Origin: Planctomycetota bacterium
GTDB lineage: Bacteria > Planctomycetota > PLA2 > JAEUHO01
Assembly (NCBI GenBank): GCA_020631815.1
Contig: JACKGW010000008.1
Coordinates: forward strand, 116,001 to 180,000
Direction: 5' to 3'
DNA: 64,000 nucleotides
Shown: positions 1 to 16,218 of the stretch, piece after piece
Position numbering within the stretch: position 1 is the stretch's first letter
Layout of the letters: each line of letters begins with the position of its first letter
Translations under genes and position numbers: made by a program
Notes under the pieces: model-generated
What the model saw: only the letters and a program-made list of their open reading frames with translations
What the model was told of the DNA's origin: nothing
Database searches by the model: none

Positions 1-3472
<3,472 letters not shown>

Positions 3473-3480
3473 GAGCGCGC

Positions 3481-3531
3481 GCGGCCTGGCGGCCGCACGC
3501 TGCTTCGGGCGCGCGGCCTAGCGGCCGCGCG
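3481..3531. repeat. Tandem GC-rich hairpins between rpoB and rpoC
   Basis: Two similar short hairpins lie in tandem in the 111-bp rpoB-rpoC spacer. The first pairs GCGGCC with GGCCGC (3481-3496). The second is a 9-bp stem (3510-3518 with 3523-3531) around a TAGC loop. Neither is followed by a T run, so this looks like an RNA processing or attenuation structure, or a small repeat pair, and not a clear terminator. Confidence 0.5.
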
Positions 3532-3583
3532 TGGGTCAGATCGCGACGGGTAGCCACCGGAAAACGAGACGAGCGAGGGCACC

Positions 3584-7777
<4,194 letters not shown>

Positions 7778-7791
7778 CCCGAACCCCACGG

Positions 7792-7822
7792 GGCCCCGCC
7801 GTGCAGCCGCGCGGTGGGGGCC
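7792..7822 (+). terminator. Hairpin after rpoC, terminator or attenuator
   Basis: A stem of about ten base pairs (7792-7801 with 7812-7822, one bulge and one G-T pair) starts 15 bases after the rpoC stop. No T tract follows, so intrinsic termination is uncertain. Confidence 0.45.
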
Positions 7823-7871
7823 CGCGGTCCGGCTGCCGGGGGTGTGCGCCTCCCCGACACCCGGGAATCAC

Positions 7872-7900
7872 GTGCAGGGGTAGGCGCGCCCCGCTACCTT
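7872..7900 (+). promoter_or_regulatory. Putative promoter for rpsL-rpsG-rpsN
   Basis: GTGCAG (7872-7877) and TACCTT (7895-7900) are separated by 17 bases, about 100 bases before the rpsL start. The TACCTT box recurs before rpsJ, rpsK and rpmI, which supports it as a real -10 element. The 221-bp gap between rpoC and rpsL otherwise holds only GC-rich hairpins. Confidence 0.5.
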
Positions 7901-7998
7901 TCTGGGCTTCCCGGAGGATTCCGGGTCGAACCGTTGCCGCCGCCGTGGCCTCCGTGGATCGCACGGGCCCCAGCGGCGGTCCTGCCTTGGGAAACCGC

Positions 7999-8373
7999 AT
8001 GCCGACGATCAACCAGCTGGTCCGCAAGGGCCGCACGAAGGTCAAGCGCAAGAGCAAGAGCCCCGTGCTTCTGGCCTGTCCCCAGAAGCGTGGCGTCTGT
8101 CTCTCCGTGAAGACCCAGACCCCCAAGAAGCCGAACTCGGCGTTGCGCAAGATCGCGCGCGTGCGGCTCTCGACGGGCAAGGAGATCACGGCGTACATCC
8201 CCGGCGAGGGGCACAACCTGCAGGAGCACAGCATCGTGCTCGTGCGCGGCGGTCGTGTGCGCGACCTGCCCGGCGTCCGCTACCACATCATTCGCGGCAC
8301 GTTGGATGCCTCGGGTGTGGACGGGCGCAAGCAGCAGCGCTCCAAGTACGGCCAGAAGAAGAACGCGAAGTAG
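7999..8373 (+). CDS. rpsL: 30S ribosomal protein S12
   Basis: S12 of the decoding centre, 124 residues. The start is set at MPTINQLVRKGR; the frame is open further upstream but that part has no family similarity. The TPKKPNSALRK loop that carries the streptomycin-sensitive lysine (E. coli K43) is conserved. The second streptomycin position, residue 88 in GGRVxDLPG, is Arg (codon CGC at 8260-8262) where E. coli has Lys. rpsG follows 15 bases after the stop, as in the classical str operon. Confidence 0.98.
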   Translation: MPTINQLVRKGRTKVKRKSKSPVLLACPQKRGVCLSVKTQTPKKPNSALRKIARVRLSTGKEITAYIPGEGHNLQEHSIVLVRGGRVRDLPGVRYHIIRGTLDASGVDGRKQQRSKYGQKKNAK

Positions 8374-8388
8374 GCGACGGGGGTTTCC

Positions 8389-8865
8389 ATGGCGGGCAAG
8401 TACTTCACAAGCTTCGAGCCCCTGCTCAAGCCGGACCCGATCTACGGCGACCTCAACGTCGCCAAGTTCATCTCGTGCCTCATGCGCGACGGCAAGCGCT
8501 CGACGGCCGAGAAGGTCTTCTACGACGCCCTCGAGGTCGTGGGTCAGCGCGTGCGCGACCGCGACTCGATCGAGGTCTGGCGCCAAGCCATCGAGAACGT
8601 CAAGCCGATGGTCGAGGTGCGCAGCAAGCGCGTCGGTGGTGCCAACTACCAGGTTCCCGTCGAGGTCGGTCCGCGTCGCGGTCGCGCCCTCGCGTTCCGT
8701 TGGGTGCTCGAGGCCGCTCGCGGCCGTCGGGGCCGCCCCATGCGCATGGCGCTCGCCGATGAGCTGGTGGCCGCCTACAACCGCGAGGGTGGCGCCATGA
8801 TGAAGCGCGAGAACGCCCACAAGCAGGCCGAGGCGAACAAGGCGTTCGCCCACTTCGCGTTCTAG
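8389..8865 (+). CDS. rpsG: 30S ribosomal protein S7
   Basis: S7, the primary assembly protein of the 30S head, 158 residues. Recognisable blocks are DPIYGDLNVAKFISCLMRDGKRSTAEKVFYDAL (split over residues 17-50) and RRGRPMRMALADELVAAYN. It sits between rpsL and rpsN and probably shares their transcript. fusA does not follow directly as it does in E. coli; a relocated S14 gene and two metabolic genes intervene. Confidence 0.98.
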   Translation: MAGKYFTSFEPLLKPDPIYGDLNVAKFISCLMRDGKRSTAEKVFYDALEVVGQRVRDRDSIEVWRQAIENVKPMVEVRSKRVGGANYQVPVEVGPRRGRALAFRWVLEAARGRRGRPMRMALADELVAAYNREGGAMMKRENAHKQAEANKAFAHFAF

Positions 8866-8922
8866 TCCCTGACGTTTCCAGCCCGCGACGCCGTCCGCAC
8901 CCTTCGAAGGATCCCCTGACGT

Positions 8923-9228
8923 ATGGCCAAGAAGAGCAAGCTCGAGAAGAACGAACGCCGCCGGATCCTCGTGGCCCGCTACGCGCCGATCCGTCGGGAG
9001 CTGAAGGCCGTGATCCAGAGCACCTCGAGCAGCGAGGAGCAGAAGGACGCCGCCTACGCCAAGCTGCGCGCCCTGCCGCGTGACAGCAACCCCAACCGCA
9101 TCCGCCTGCGCTGCCAGTTCACGGGACGTCCGCGCGGCAACTACCGCAAGTTCGGCCTCAGCCGCGTGATGCTGCGCGAGATGGCCCTTCGCGGTGAGAT
9201 CCCGGGCCTGAAGAAGGCGAGCTGGTAG
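8923..9228 (+). CDS. rpsN: 30S ribosomal protein S14, zinc-independent form
   Basis: S14, 101 residues, identified by the C-terminal signature RCQFTGRPRGNYRKFGLSR and MALRGEIPG. It has the length of the long, zinc-free class, and the CxxC pairs of the short zinc class are absent. A GAAGGA ribosome site precedes the ATG by about ten bases. In most bacteria rpsN lies between rplE and rpsH; here rplE and rpsH are 2 bp apart and S14 has moved behind rpsG. Confidence 0.96.
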   Translation: MAKKSKLEKNERRRILVARYAPIRRELKAVIQSTSSSEEQKDAAYAKLRALPRDSNPNRIRLRCQFTGRPRGNYRKFGLSRVMLREMALRGEIPGLKKASW

Positions 9229-9230
9229 TC

Positions 9231-9809
9231 ATGGCTGGAGGCTCCGGGTCGGGCGCGCTCGATTCCGTGAGTCCTCCGATCCAAGCCTTCGTCCAGACGA
9301 TGGAGGCCGTCCTCGGCGATGTGGCCGAGGGCAGGGCCGGCGAGGCCGACATCGGGCCCGCCGCGATGAACGCCCTGGCCGAGGTCCTGGCGGCCCCGGA
9401 CCTCCTCACGACCGCCCAGTGCCAAGGGGCTGCCGATTGCTACCGGCGGCACCTGCTCTACGCCGACCCGCAGGGGCGCTTCACCGCCCTGTGCTTGGTG
9501 TGGCGGCCCGGGCAGGCCAGCGTCGTGCACGGCCACACCGCGTGGTGCACCGTCGGCGTCGTGTCGGGCGTCGCCCACGAGGAACGCTTCGACGTGGTCG
9601 AGGACGAGGACGAGGGCGGCGTGCGCGCCGTTCACCTCGTGGGACGGGATGCCGACCATCGACCGGGCGCCGTGCTCATGACGCGTCCCGGTCCGGACGG
9701 CGTCCACCGCATCTCCAACCGGGGTCCGGACGACCTCGTCTCGATCCACGTCTACGGACGCGATCTCACCGTGGACCCCACGCTCATCAACGTGGTCTAC
9801 GACGAGTGA
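9231..9809 (+). CDS. Cysteine dioxygenase-like thiol dioxygenase
   Basis: A cupin-fold protein of 192 residues resembling cysteine dioxygenase, which oxidises L-cysteine to cysteine sulfinate with non-haem iron. The iron ligands are visible as His-x-His in VVHGHTAW (about residues 100-103) and a later His in SIHVYG (about residue 172). The RRHLLYADPQGRFTALCLVW segment before them is typical of the family. A 3-mercaptopropionate dioxygenase role cannot be excluded. It starts 2 bp after rpsN and its stop overlaps the start of the aminotransferase gene by 4 bp, so the two are probably translationally coupled. That pairing favours cysteine catabolism. Confidence 0.8.
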   Translation: MAGGSGSGALDSVSPPIQAFVQTMEAVLGDVAEGRAGEADIGPAAMNALAEVLAAPDLLTTAQCQGAADCYRRHLLYADPQGRFTALCLVWRPGQASVVHGHTAWCTVGVVSGVAHEERFDVVEDEDEGGVRAVHLVGRDADHRPGAVLMTRPGPDGVHRISNRGPDDLVSIHVYGRDLTVDPTLINVVYDE

Positions 9810-11068
9810 GTGGGTCGGCGCTTCCGCGCATCGTCGCGCACGTGCCCGCGACAGGTGTGCTGGCCGCAATGCAGGCGGCCTACGCGCGTGGCTTCACCGC
9901 CGGTGATCCCTCCTGGGTGAACTTCGGCCAGGGGCAGCCCGAGCTCGACCCGCTGCCCGGTGGCGCCCCGCGCCCCGTCAGCGTCCCGCTGGACAAGGCC
10001 GTGGAGGGGTACGGCCCCGTCCCCGGTCTTCCCGCCATGCGTGAGGCCGTGGCCGCGCTCGTCAACCATCGCTTCCGAGCGGGCAGGGCGCCCTACCGCG
10101 CGGCCCATGTGGCCATCGCCGGTGGGGGACGTGCCGCGATCTCGCGCCTCTTCGCCGCGCTCGGTCCCGGGCGCGTCGGCCACGCTTCGCCCGACTACCC
10201 CGCCATCGCCGAGGGGCTTGCGCGTCACGCAGCGCACCTCGTGCCGGTCCACGTTGCGGGAACGCCGGAGGAGGGCTTCCTGCCTCGCGTGGAGGTGCTG
10301 GAGCGGGCGTTTGCGGACGGCCTCGACGCCTTCGTCGCGAGCCACCCCAACAACCCGACGGCCGCGCGATGGTCGCACGAGGAGCTCGAGCGCATCGTGG
10401 CCGCGGCGCGGCGTCACGGCACGCTGCTCGTGCTCGACGAGTTCTACGGCACGTACGTCTACGACGAGCCCGACGAGGATCGCTCGATCTCCGGCCTCGA
10501 GTACGTGGTGGACCCGGATCGCGATCCCGTCGTCATCGTCGACGGTCTCACGAAGGCGCTGCGGCACCCGGGGTGGCGGCTTGCGTGGATGGTCGGCCCG
10601 CCGGACGTCGTCGAGGTCGTGTCGCGCATCGGTGGGGCCCTGGACGGTGGCGCCAATGCGCCGCTGCAGCGTGCGTCGCTCGACGCGCTGGCACCAGCCG
10701 CCGCGGAGGCGGAGGCCCGCGCCGTACGTGCGGTGTTCCGCGCCAAGCGCGACCGCCTGGTCAGCGGGCTCGAAGCCCTGGGCGTGCGCGTGGCCCCAGC
10801 GCGCGGCACGTTTTACGCGTTCTGCGACCTCTCGGGCTTGCCCGCTCCGCTTCGCGACGCCGACGCGTTCTTCGAAGCCGCGCTCGACGAGCGCGTGATC
10901 ACGGTGCCGGGTCGGCTCTTCGACATGGACCCGGGCCACCAGCAGAGCGGCCCCTCGCCGCTCGCTTCGTGGCTGCGCTTCTCCTACGGCCCGCCCATGG
11001 CCGTGGTCGAGGAGGGCCTCTCCCGCCTCGCCCGCGTCGTCGCCGCAGCGGCGGCGGCGGGTGCCTGA
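9806..11068 (+). CDS. PLP-dependent class I/II aminotransferase
   Basis: Fold-type I aminotransferase of 420 residues. The GTG start at 9806 overlaps the preceding stop by 4 bp; the frame is open upstream but unrelated. Visible features are EGYGPVPGLPAMREAVA (substrate region), SHPNNPT (about residue 180), LDEFYGTYV, and the PLP lysine in DGLTKALRHPGWRLAW (about residue 249). Exact substrate is unknown. Next to a cysteine dioxygenase, a likely role is transamination of cysteine sulfinate, whose 3-sulfinylpyruvate product breaks down to pyruvate and sulfite. The last codons GGT GCC TGA lie inside a REP-like sequence, so the gene's natural 3' end may have been replaced by the repeat. Confidence 0.85.
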   Translation: MSGSALPRIVAHVPATGVLAAMQAAYARGFTAGDPSWVNFGQGQPELDPLPGGAPRPVSVPLDKAVEGYGPVPGLPAMREAVAALVNHRFRAGRAPYRAAHVAIAGGGRAAISRLFAALGPGRVGHASPDYPAIAEGLARHAAHLVPVHVAGTPEEGFLPRVEVLERAFADGLDAFVASHPNNPTAARWSHEELERIVAAARRHGTLLVLDEFYGTYVYDEPDEDRSISGLEYVVDPDRDPVVIVDGLTKALRHPGWRLAWMVGPPDVVEVVSRIGGALDGGANAPLQRASLDALAPAAAEAEARAVRAVFRAKRDRLVSGLEALGVRVAPARGTFYAFCDLSGLPAPLRDADAFFEAALDERVITVPGRLFDMDPGHQQSGPSPLASWLRFSYGPPMAVVEEGLSRLARVVAAAAAAGA

Positions 11069-11280
11069 TCCGGGCGAGCCGCCGGTGCCTGGCTCCTTGC
11101 GGGGGAGCGGCCGCGCCGCGACGCGCGCGAGGTGCCAGGCTCCGCCGGCGGGCGACCGACGGCAGGGAGACTTCGCCCGTGCGCTCGTGAAGGGGCGTGT
11201 CGGTCGGCGAACGACGCACGTCCGAGCCAGGCACGCGTTCCGCGCCGCGAGCGGCGCCAACGCGAGCCTGGCACCTCCGC
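11059..11280. repeat. REP-like repeat cluster between aminotransferase gene and fusA
   Basis: Four related motifs occur in alternating orientation: GGTGCCTGATCC and GGTGCCTGGCTCC at 11059-11095, GAGGTGCCAGGCTCC at about 11129-11143, GAGCCAGGCACGCG at 11224-11237 and GAGCCTGGCACCTCC at 11264-11278. They fill most of the 272-bp gap before fusA and belong to the same family as the repeats near 29,700 and 63,300. A TAGCAT box near 11,312 could be the fusA -10. Confidence 0.65.
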
Positions 11281-11340
11281 GCGCGTAGGCATGTAAGCGC
11301 CCAACCCCGGTAGCATCCTCGGCATCTCCAGGAGGCCCGG

Positions 11341-13410
11341 ATGGAACCGCCAGCCGCGCTCGAGCGCGTTCGCAACTTCGGTATCTGCGCCCATATCGAC
11401 GCGGGCAAGACGACCGTCAGCGAGCGGATCCTCTACTACACCGGCAAGGAGCACGCCATCGGGGAGGTCCACGAGGGCGCTGCCAAGATGGACTACCTGG
11501 AAGAGGAGCAGCAGCGGGGGATCACGATCACCGCCGCGGCAACCACGATCACGTGGACCGACCACGTGCTCAACCTCATCGACACGCCGGGGCACGTCGA
11601 CTTCACGGCCGAGGTCGAGCGCTCGCTACGCGTCCTGGACGGCGCCGTCGTCGTGTTCGACGCCGTGCACGGCGTGGAAGCCCAGTCCGAGACGGTCTGG
11701 CACCAGGCCGAGCACTACCGCGTACCGCGGCTCTGCTTCGTGAACAAGATGGACCGCGCGGGCGCCGACTTCGACGCTTCCGTGGCGTCCATTCGCGAAC
11801 GCCTCGGTGCCACCGTCGTGCCGTTGACGGTGCCCGTGGGGCGGGGCAACGAGTTCCAGGGCGTCGTCGACTTGATCCGGCGCGAGCTCGTGACCTTCGA
11901 GGGCGAGCAGGGCACCGTGGTCGATCGCCAGCCCGTCCCCGCCGAGCTGCAGGACGAAATGGAGCTGCGCCGTGCCGAGCTGGTCGAGGGCATGGCCGAC
12001 GTCTCCGACGCCGTCGCCGAGTGCTTCCTCGAAGGCGGCGACGTGGGGGAGGACGTCCTCGTTCCGGCCCTGCGCAAGGCGGTGCTGGGCGCCAAGCTGT
12101 TCCCCGTGCTGGCCGGTGCTGCCCTGCGCAATGCGGGCGTGCAGCCGCTCCTGGACGCGATCTGCGCGTACCTGCCCAGCCCCCTGGACGTGGGCGCCAT
12201 CTCCGGACATCGGCCCGAGTCACCCGACGTGGTCGAGAAGCGCGAGCCGGACCCGGACGGCCCGCTCTGCGCCCTGGCCTTCAAGATCATCACGGATGCG
12301 CACGGCGACCTGACGTTCGTGCGCATCTACTCGGGCACCTTGAAGGCGGGCAAGGGCGTCTACAACCCGCGCCTCAAGCGCCACGAGCGACCGGGTCGCG
12401 TCCTGCGCATGCACGCGGACGAGAAGGAGGCGCTGCAGGAGGCTTCGGCCGGCGAGATCGTGGCGCTCATCGGTCTGAAGGAGACCGCCACGGGCGACAC
12501 GCTCTGTGACAAGGACCACCCGATCGCGCTCGAGTCGATCCACTTCCCCGAGCCGGTCATCAGCATGGCGATCGAGCCGAAGAGCACCGCCGACAAGGAC
12601 AAGATGGAGGAGGCCCTGAGCCGCCTGGCCCGGGAGGACCCCACCTTCCGGGTGCGCCAGGATCCCGAGACCGGCCAGACCATCATCGCGGGCATGGGCG
12701 AGCTGCACCTCGAGGTGCTGAAGAACCGGCTCGTCCGCGACTTCCGGGTCGAGGCCAACGTCGGCGCCCCGCGCGTCTCCTACCGCCAGACGGTCCGGGG
12801 CCCCGGCAAGGCTCGCCACCGCTTCGAGCGGGTCATCGCCGGTACGCCCCAGTGGGCCGAGGTCGAGGTCGCCGTGGCCCCGGGCGAGGCCGGCTCCGGG
12901 GTCCAGATCCGCTCCGACCTGCCCGCCGGGGCGCTGTCGTCCCTCCTGACGGCCGCCGCCATCGAGGGCATCCGCTTCGCCGCCGAGGGCGGCCTGGACC
13001 TGGGGTTCCCGGTGGTGGACGCGGACATCCGGGTCACGGGCGCCAAGGCCGACGAGGTCCAGAGCACGGAGATCGCCTTCCAGGCCGCGGGGGGCGAGGC
13101 CTTCCGCGAGGCCGCCCACGCCGGGGGCCTGGTGATCCTCGAGCCGGTCATGGCCATCGAGGTCACCACCCCGCCCGACTTCGTGGGCCCGGTTTCTTCG
13201 GACCTGGTCCGCCGACGGGCGCTCCTGACCGGCGACGACGTCCGCGGCGAGATGCGGGTCCTGAGGGGCGAGGTGGCCCTGAGCCAGATGTTCGGCTACA
13301 GCACGGCCGTCCGCAGCCTGAGCCAAGGCCGGGCCAGCTACAGCATGGAGCCCGCGGGCTATGTCGAGGTGTCGGCCGAGGACCGGAGAAGGCTGACGCT
13401 CGAGGACTGA
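11341..13410 (+). CDS. fusA: Translation elongation factor G
   Basis: Ribosomal translocase GTPase, 689 residues with all five EF-G domains. G1 is AHIDAGKTT (residues 17-25), switch II DTPGHVD (about 81-87) and G4 NKMD (135-138). Domain II-IV blocks such as MGELHLEVLKNRL and the C-terminal MFGYSTAVRSLSQGRASYSMEP are intact. An AGGAGG-type ribosome site precedes the ATG. It is split from the str genes by the cysteine module and a repeat cluster, and no tuf gene follows. Some lineages with a fusA-like gene here carry a second EF-G elsewhere; which subclass this is cannot be decided by eye. Confidence 0.95.
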   Translation: MEPPAALERVRNFGICAHIDAGKTTVSERILYYTGKEHAIGEVHEGAAKMDYLEEEQQRGITITAAATTITWTDHVLNLIDTPGHVDFTAEVERSLRVLDGAVVVFDAVHGVEAQSETVWHQAEHYRVPRLCFVNKMDRAGADFDASVASIRERLGATVVPLTVPVGRGNEFQGVVDLIRRELVTFEGEQGTVVDRQPVPAELQDEMELRRAELVEGMADVSDAVAECFLEGGDVGEDVLVPALRKAVLGAKLFPVLAGAALRNAGVQPLLDAICAYLPSPLDVGAISGHRPESPDVVEKREPDPDGPLCALAFKIITDAHGDLTFVRIYSGTLKAGKGVYNPRLKRHERPGRVLRMHADEKEALQEASAGEIVALIGLKETATGDTLCDKDHPIALESIHFPEPVISMAIEPKSTADKDKMEEALSRLAREDPTFRVRQDPETGQTIIAGMGELHLEVLKNRLVRDFRVEANVGAPRVSYRQTVRGPGKARHRFERVIAGTPQWAEVEVAVAPGEAGSGVQIRSDLPAGALSSLLTAAAIEGIRFAAEGGLDLGFPVVDADIRVTGAKADEVQSTEIAFQAAGGEAFREAAHAGGLVILEPVMAIEVTTPPDFVGPVSSDLVRRRALLTGDDVRGEMRVLRGEVALSQMFGYSTAVRSLSQGRASYSMEPAGYVEVSAEDRRRLTLED

Positions 13411-13455
13411 AGCGCGGGGCAGGGAGGGGGCTGGGGGGCGGCCCGTTCGACTGCG

Positions 13456-13518
13456 TCGGGAGCCTGCGGCTCCCGACTCCGCTCAGGGCCTTCGCGGCAT
13501 CGGGCCTGCGGCCCGATG
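13456..13518. repeat. Paired hairpins downstream of fusA
   Basis: Two perfect 8-bp hairpins with the same CTGCG loop lie 21 bp apart: 13456-13476 (TCGGGAGC stem) and 13498-13518 (CATCGGGC stem). Identical loops with different paired stems suggest a structured pair, possibly acting as a fusA terminator. The rest of the 529-bp gap before rpsJ holds a promoter-like motif and no convincing gene. Confidence 0.6.
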
Positions 13519-13605
13519 GCGCTCCGGGCCCGCGAGGAGGCGGAGAATCCGCGGGTGGGGGCACAAAGGGGTCGCAATCCCCTCGTCGCCCGGGGGCGTT
13601 CGGCG

Positions 13606-13622
13606 TACCTTCGCCCGCTTCC
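13606..13622 (+). promoter_or_regulatory. Putative -10/start motif of the S10 operon
   Basis: TACCTTCGCCCGCTTCC is identical over 17 bases to the sequence before rpmI (57209-57225), and the TACCTT core also precedes rpsL and rpsK. No good -35 is visible. It lies 318 bases before the rpsJ ATG, leaving a long leader in which ribosomal-protein feedback could act. Confidence 0.45.
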
Positions 13623-13939
13623 TCGCCGCGATCCCGTCGCGTGCCCCGGTACGACCTGTCGCCTCGGTCAGAGGTGGCTCGGTTGGGGGCAGACCTTCGG
13701 GATGCCGGACGGGCTGGTCTTCGCGGACCCGCTCATGCCGGCGGTCGGCGTGCGTTCTTCCGGGAGCGTACGCAGGCCGGGGCGGGGAATGACCGTGTGT
13801 CGTGGGTTCGTCGTCGTGTGCGACGTACCGCCGACGCGCGAACCCGACGTGGAGGAGCAGTCGCTTGCCGTCCGTGCGCCGAGGCGCACGCGAAGGCTGA
13901 CGAGGGCTCTTCACGACGACCGGACGACGGACCACGCCG

Positions 13940-14251
13940 ATGAGCACCCCCAGCAAGATCAAGATCCGCATGGAGTCCTACGACCACGAGGCGCTCGACA
14001 AGAGCGCTCTCGAGCTCGTGGACACTGCCAAGCGCACGGGCGCGCGCGTGCAGGGTCCCGTGCCGCTTCCGACGCGCGTGGAGCGCTACACGGTGTTGCG
14101 TTCGCCGCACATCGACAAGAAGTCCCGTGAGCAGTTCGAGATCCGCACGCACAAGCGGATCCTCTTCATCTCGGACTACAGCCCGAAGACGGTGGACAGC
14201 ATCAGCAAGCTCAACCTGCCGGCCGGTGTGGACATCCGCATCAAGGTGTGA
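13940..14251 (+). CDS. rpsJ: 30S ribosomal protein S10
   Basis: S10 (NusE), 103 residues, with the KIRMESYDHEALD start block, GPVPLPTRVERYTVLRSPH and the C-terminal LNLPAGVDIRIKV. It is the first gene of the S10-spc-alpha cluster. The next gene, 55 bp on, is rplD: the L3 gene that normally sits between them is not here. Confidence 0.98.
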   Translation: MSTPSKIKIRMESYDHEALDKSALELVDTAKRTGARVQGPVPLPTRVERYTVLRSPHIDKKSREQFEIRTHKRILFISDYSPKTVDSISKLNLPAGVDIRIKV

Positions 14252-14306
14252 CCCGTCCTGCGGGACGCCGCACGCCGCTTGATGCGGCAGAGGAGCGACA
14301 CGCGTC

Positions 14307-14954
14307 ATGTCGTCGATCAAGACCTTCACGAACGGGGCCGTCCGGGAGACTGCGGTGGACACCGCCGTCTTCGGCGAGCGTCTCCGTCCGGCCGTGCTGC
14401 GCGAAGCCGTGCAGATGTACGAAGCCAACCGTCGTCAGGGCACCGTCAACACCCTGACCCGCCGCTTCGTCAACGGCACCAGCAAGAAGTTCCTGCGCCA
14501 GAAGGGCTCGGGCGGCGCGCGTCACGGCGACCGCAAGGCTCCCTCGTTCCGCGGTGGCGGCGTGGCCCATGGCCCGCACCCCCGGGATTACAGCTGGTCG
14601 ATGCCGCGCAAGGCCAAGCGCCGCGCTCTCCAGGTGGCCCTGGCCGGCAAGATGGCCGCGGGCAGCGTGATGGGCTGGAGCGGTGCCTCGTTCTCCGCGC
14701 CCAGCACCAAGGGCGCCTACCAGGCCCTGAAGGCGCTCGGCGCCGAGGGCAGCGCCCTTGTGGTCGCCCCGGGCGTCGTCGACAAGAACCTGCTGCTCTC
14801 CGTGCGCAACCTGCCGCGCGTTCGCGCGCTGCCCGCCGCCGAGATCAGCGCCTACGACGTGGCCTACCACCGCTCCCTCGTGCTGCTGGACGGCGCGCTC
14901 GACGCGCTCTGCACGCGCCTGGGTCTCGGTGGTGCCGAGGGAGGTGACGCGTGA
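14307..14954 (+). CDS. rplD: 50S ribosomal protein L4
   Basis: L4, 215 residues, identified by the long loop region QKGSGGARHGDRKAPSFRGGGVAHGPHPRDY and KKRRALQVAL-like block. The ATG follows a GAGG-poor leader. Its stop overlaps the GTG of rplW by 4 bp. In E. coli L4 is the autogenous regulator of this operon; the long rpsJ leader would allow the same here, but that is inference. Confidence 0.96.
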   Translation: MSSIKTFTNGAVRETAVDTAVFGERLRPAVLREAVQMYEANRRQGTVNTLTRRFVNGTSKKFLRQKGSGGARHGDRKAPSFRGGGVAHGPHPRDYSWSMPRKAKRRALQVALAGKMAAGSVMGWSGASFSAPSTKGAYQALKALGAEGSALVVAPGVVDKNLLLSVRNLPRVRALPAAEISAYDVAYHRSLVLLDGALDALCTRLGLGGAEGGDA

Positions 14955-15301
14955 GCGACGCGACCGCCAAGAAGGCCAAGAAGGACGCGGGGGCTGCTGA
15001 CGCTGCCCCGGTCGTCTCCGGCCGCATGCCCCAGGACGTCGTCCTGCGTCCCGTCGTGACGGAGAAGACCCTCCGTCTCGCCGAGAAGCAGAACGCCTAC
15101 ACGTTCCGCGTGGCCGAGAACGCCAACAAGGTGCAGATCCGAGATGCGATCCAGCGCCTGTTCGACGTCTCCGTGACCGATGTCCGCACGTCCCGCCAGC
15201 TGGGCAAGTTCCGGCGCATGGGGCGCAGCTTCGGCCGGACCAGCCCCTGGAAGCGAGCCGTCGTCAAGGTCAAGGCCGGCGACAGCATCGAGTTCTATTG
15301 A
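14951..15301 (+). CDS. rplW: 50S ribosomal protein L23
   Basis: L23, 116 residues, part of the peptide exit site that binds trigger factor and SRP. The core LRPVVTEKTLRLAEKQNAYTFRVAENANKVQIRDAI matches the family; about 25 Ala/Lys-rich residues precede it. The GTG start overlaps the L4 stop. Confidence 0.96.
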   Translation: MSDATAKKAKKDAGAADAAPVVSGRMPQDVVLRPVVTEKTLRLAEKQNAYTFRVAENANKVQIRDAIQRLFDVSVTDVRTSRQLGKFRRMGRSFGRTSPWKRAVVKVKAGDSIEFY

Positions 15302-15354
15302 TCGCGCACGTCGCCATGGAGCCACGTGCTCCTGGCGGCGGCGAGGAGCACGTC

Positions 15355-16203
15355 ATGCCCATTCGCAAGGTCAAGCCCATCACGAACGGCCAGCGCGGCC
15401 TTTCGTACGTGGACACCAGCGACATCACGCGCAAGGCGCCCGAGAAGCGCCTGGTGGCGGGGTTGCGCAAGTCCGGCGGCCGCAACAACGTCGGTCGCAT
15501 GACGGTGCGCCGTCGCGGTGGGGGCCACAAGCGCCTGTACCGCTTCGTCGACTTCCGCCGCTCCGACAAGGACGGCGTCCCCGCTCGCGTCGCGGCGCTC
15601 GAGTACGACCCCAACCGCAACGCCCGCCTGCACCTGCTCCACTACGCCGACGGCGAGAAGCGCTACGTACTCGCGGTCCACGGGGTCGAGGTCGGTGCCA
15701 CGGTCCACAACGGCCCGGGTGCCGAGCCGAAGCCCGGCAACAACATGCCGCTGCGCAACATCCCCGTCGGCCTCATGGTCAGCTCCATCGAGCTGATCCC
15801 CGGCCGCGGCGCCCAGCTGTGCCGCAGCGCCGGCACGCAGGCCGTCCTCAGCGCCCGCGAGGGCTCGTACGCCCTCCTCACGCTGCCCAGCGGTGAGATG
15901 CGCCGCGTGCACAGCAGCTGCCGCGCCACCGTGGGCCAGGTCGGCAACATCGACTTCAGCCTGATGAAGATCGGCAAGGCCGGCCGCAATCGCCATCTGG
16001 GCAAGCGCCCGAAGGTGCGCGGCTCGGCCATGAACCCGGTGTCCCACCCGATGGGTGGCGGCGAGGGCCGTCGCTCCGGTGGTCGTCACCCGCGCTCGCC
16101 GTGGGGCCAGCTCGCCAAGGGTGGCAACACGCGCAAGCCGCGCAAGCAGAGCAACCGCATGATCGTGCGCGGCCGCAAGCGCGGCAAGCAGGTCGGGAAG
16201 TAA
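15355..16203 (+). CDS. rplB: 50S ribosomal protein L2
   Basis: L2, 282 residues, needed for subunit joining near the peptidyl transferase centre. The start MPIRKVKPITNGQRG is chosen because a GAGGAG ribosome site lies eight bases upstream; the frame is open a little further back. The functional C-terminal block MNPVSHPMGGGEGRRSGGRHP, with the conserved His, is intact. Confidence 0.98.
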   Translation: MPIRKVKPITNGQRGLSYVDTSDITRKAPEKRLVAGLRKSGGRNNVGRMTVRRRGGGHKRLYRFVDFRRSDKDGVPARVAALEYDPNRNARLHLLHYADGEKRYVLAVHGVEVGATVHNGPGAEPKPGNNMPLRNIPVGLMVSSIELIPGRGAQLCRSAGTQAVLSAREGSYALLTLPSGEMRRVHSSCRATVGQVGNIDFSLMKIGKAGRNRHLGKRPKVRGSAMNPVSHPMGGGEGRRSGGRHPRSPWGQLAKGGNTRKPRKQSNRMIVRGRKRGKQVGK

Positions 16204-16218
16204 GGGAGGACGCGCGCG

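Noticed and set aside
13516..14130. Open frame overlapping the start of rpsJ
   Set aside because: It overlaps S10 in another frame, has no recognisable motif, and covers the hairpins and promoter motif.
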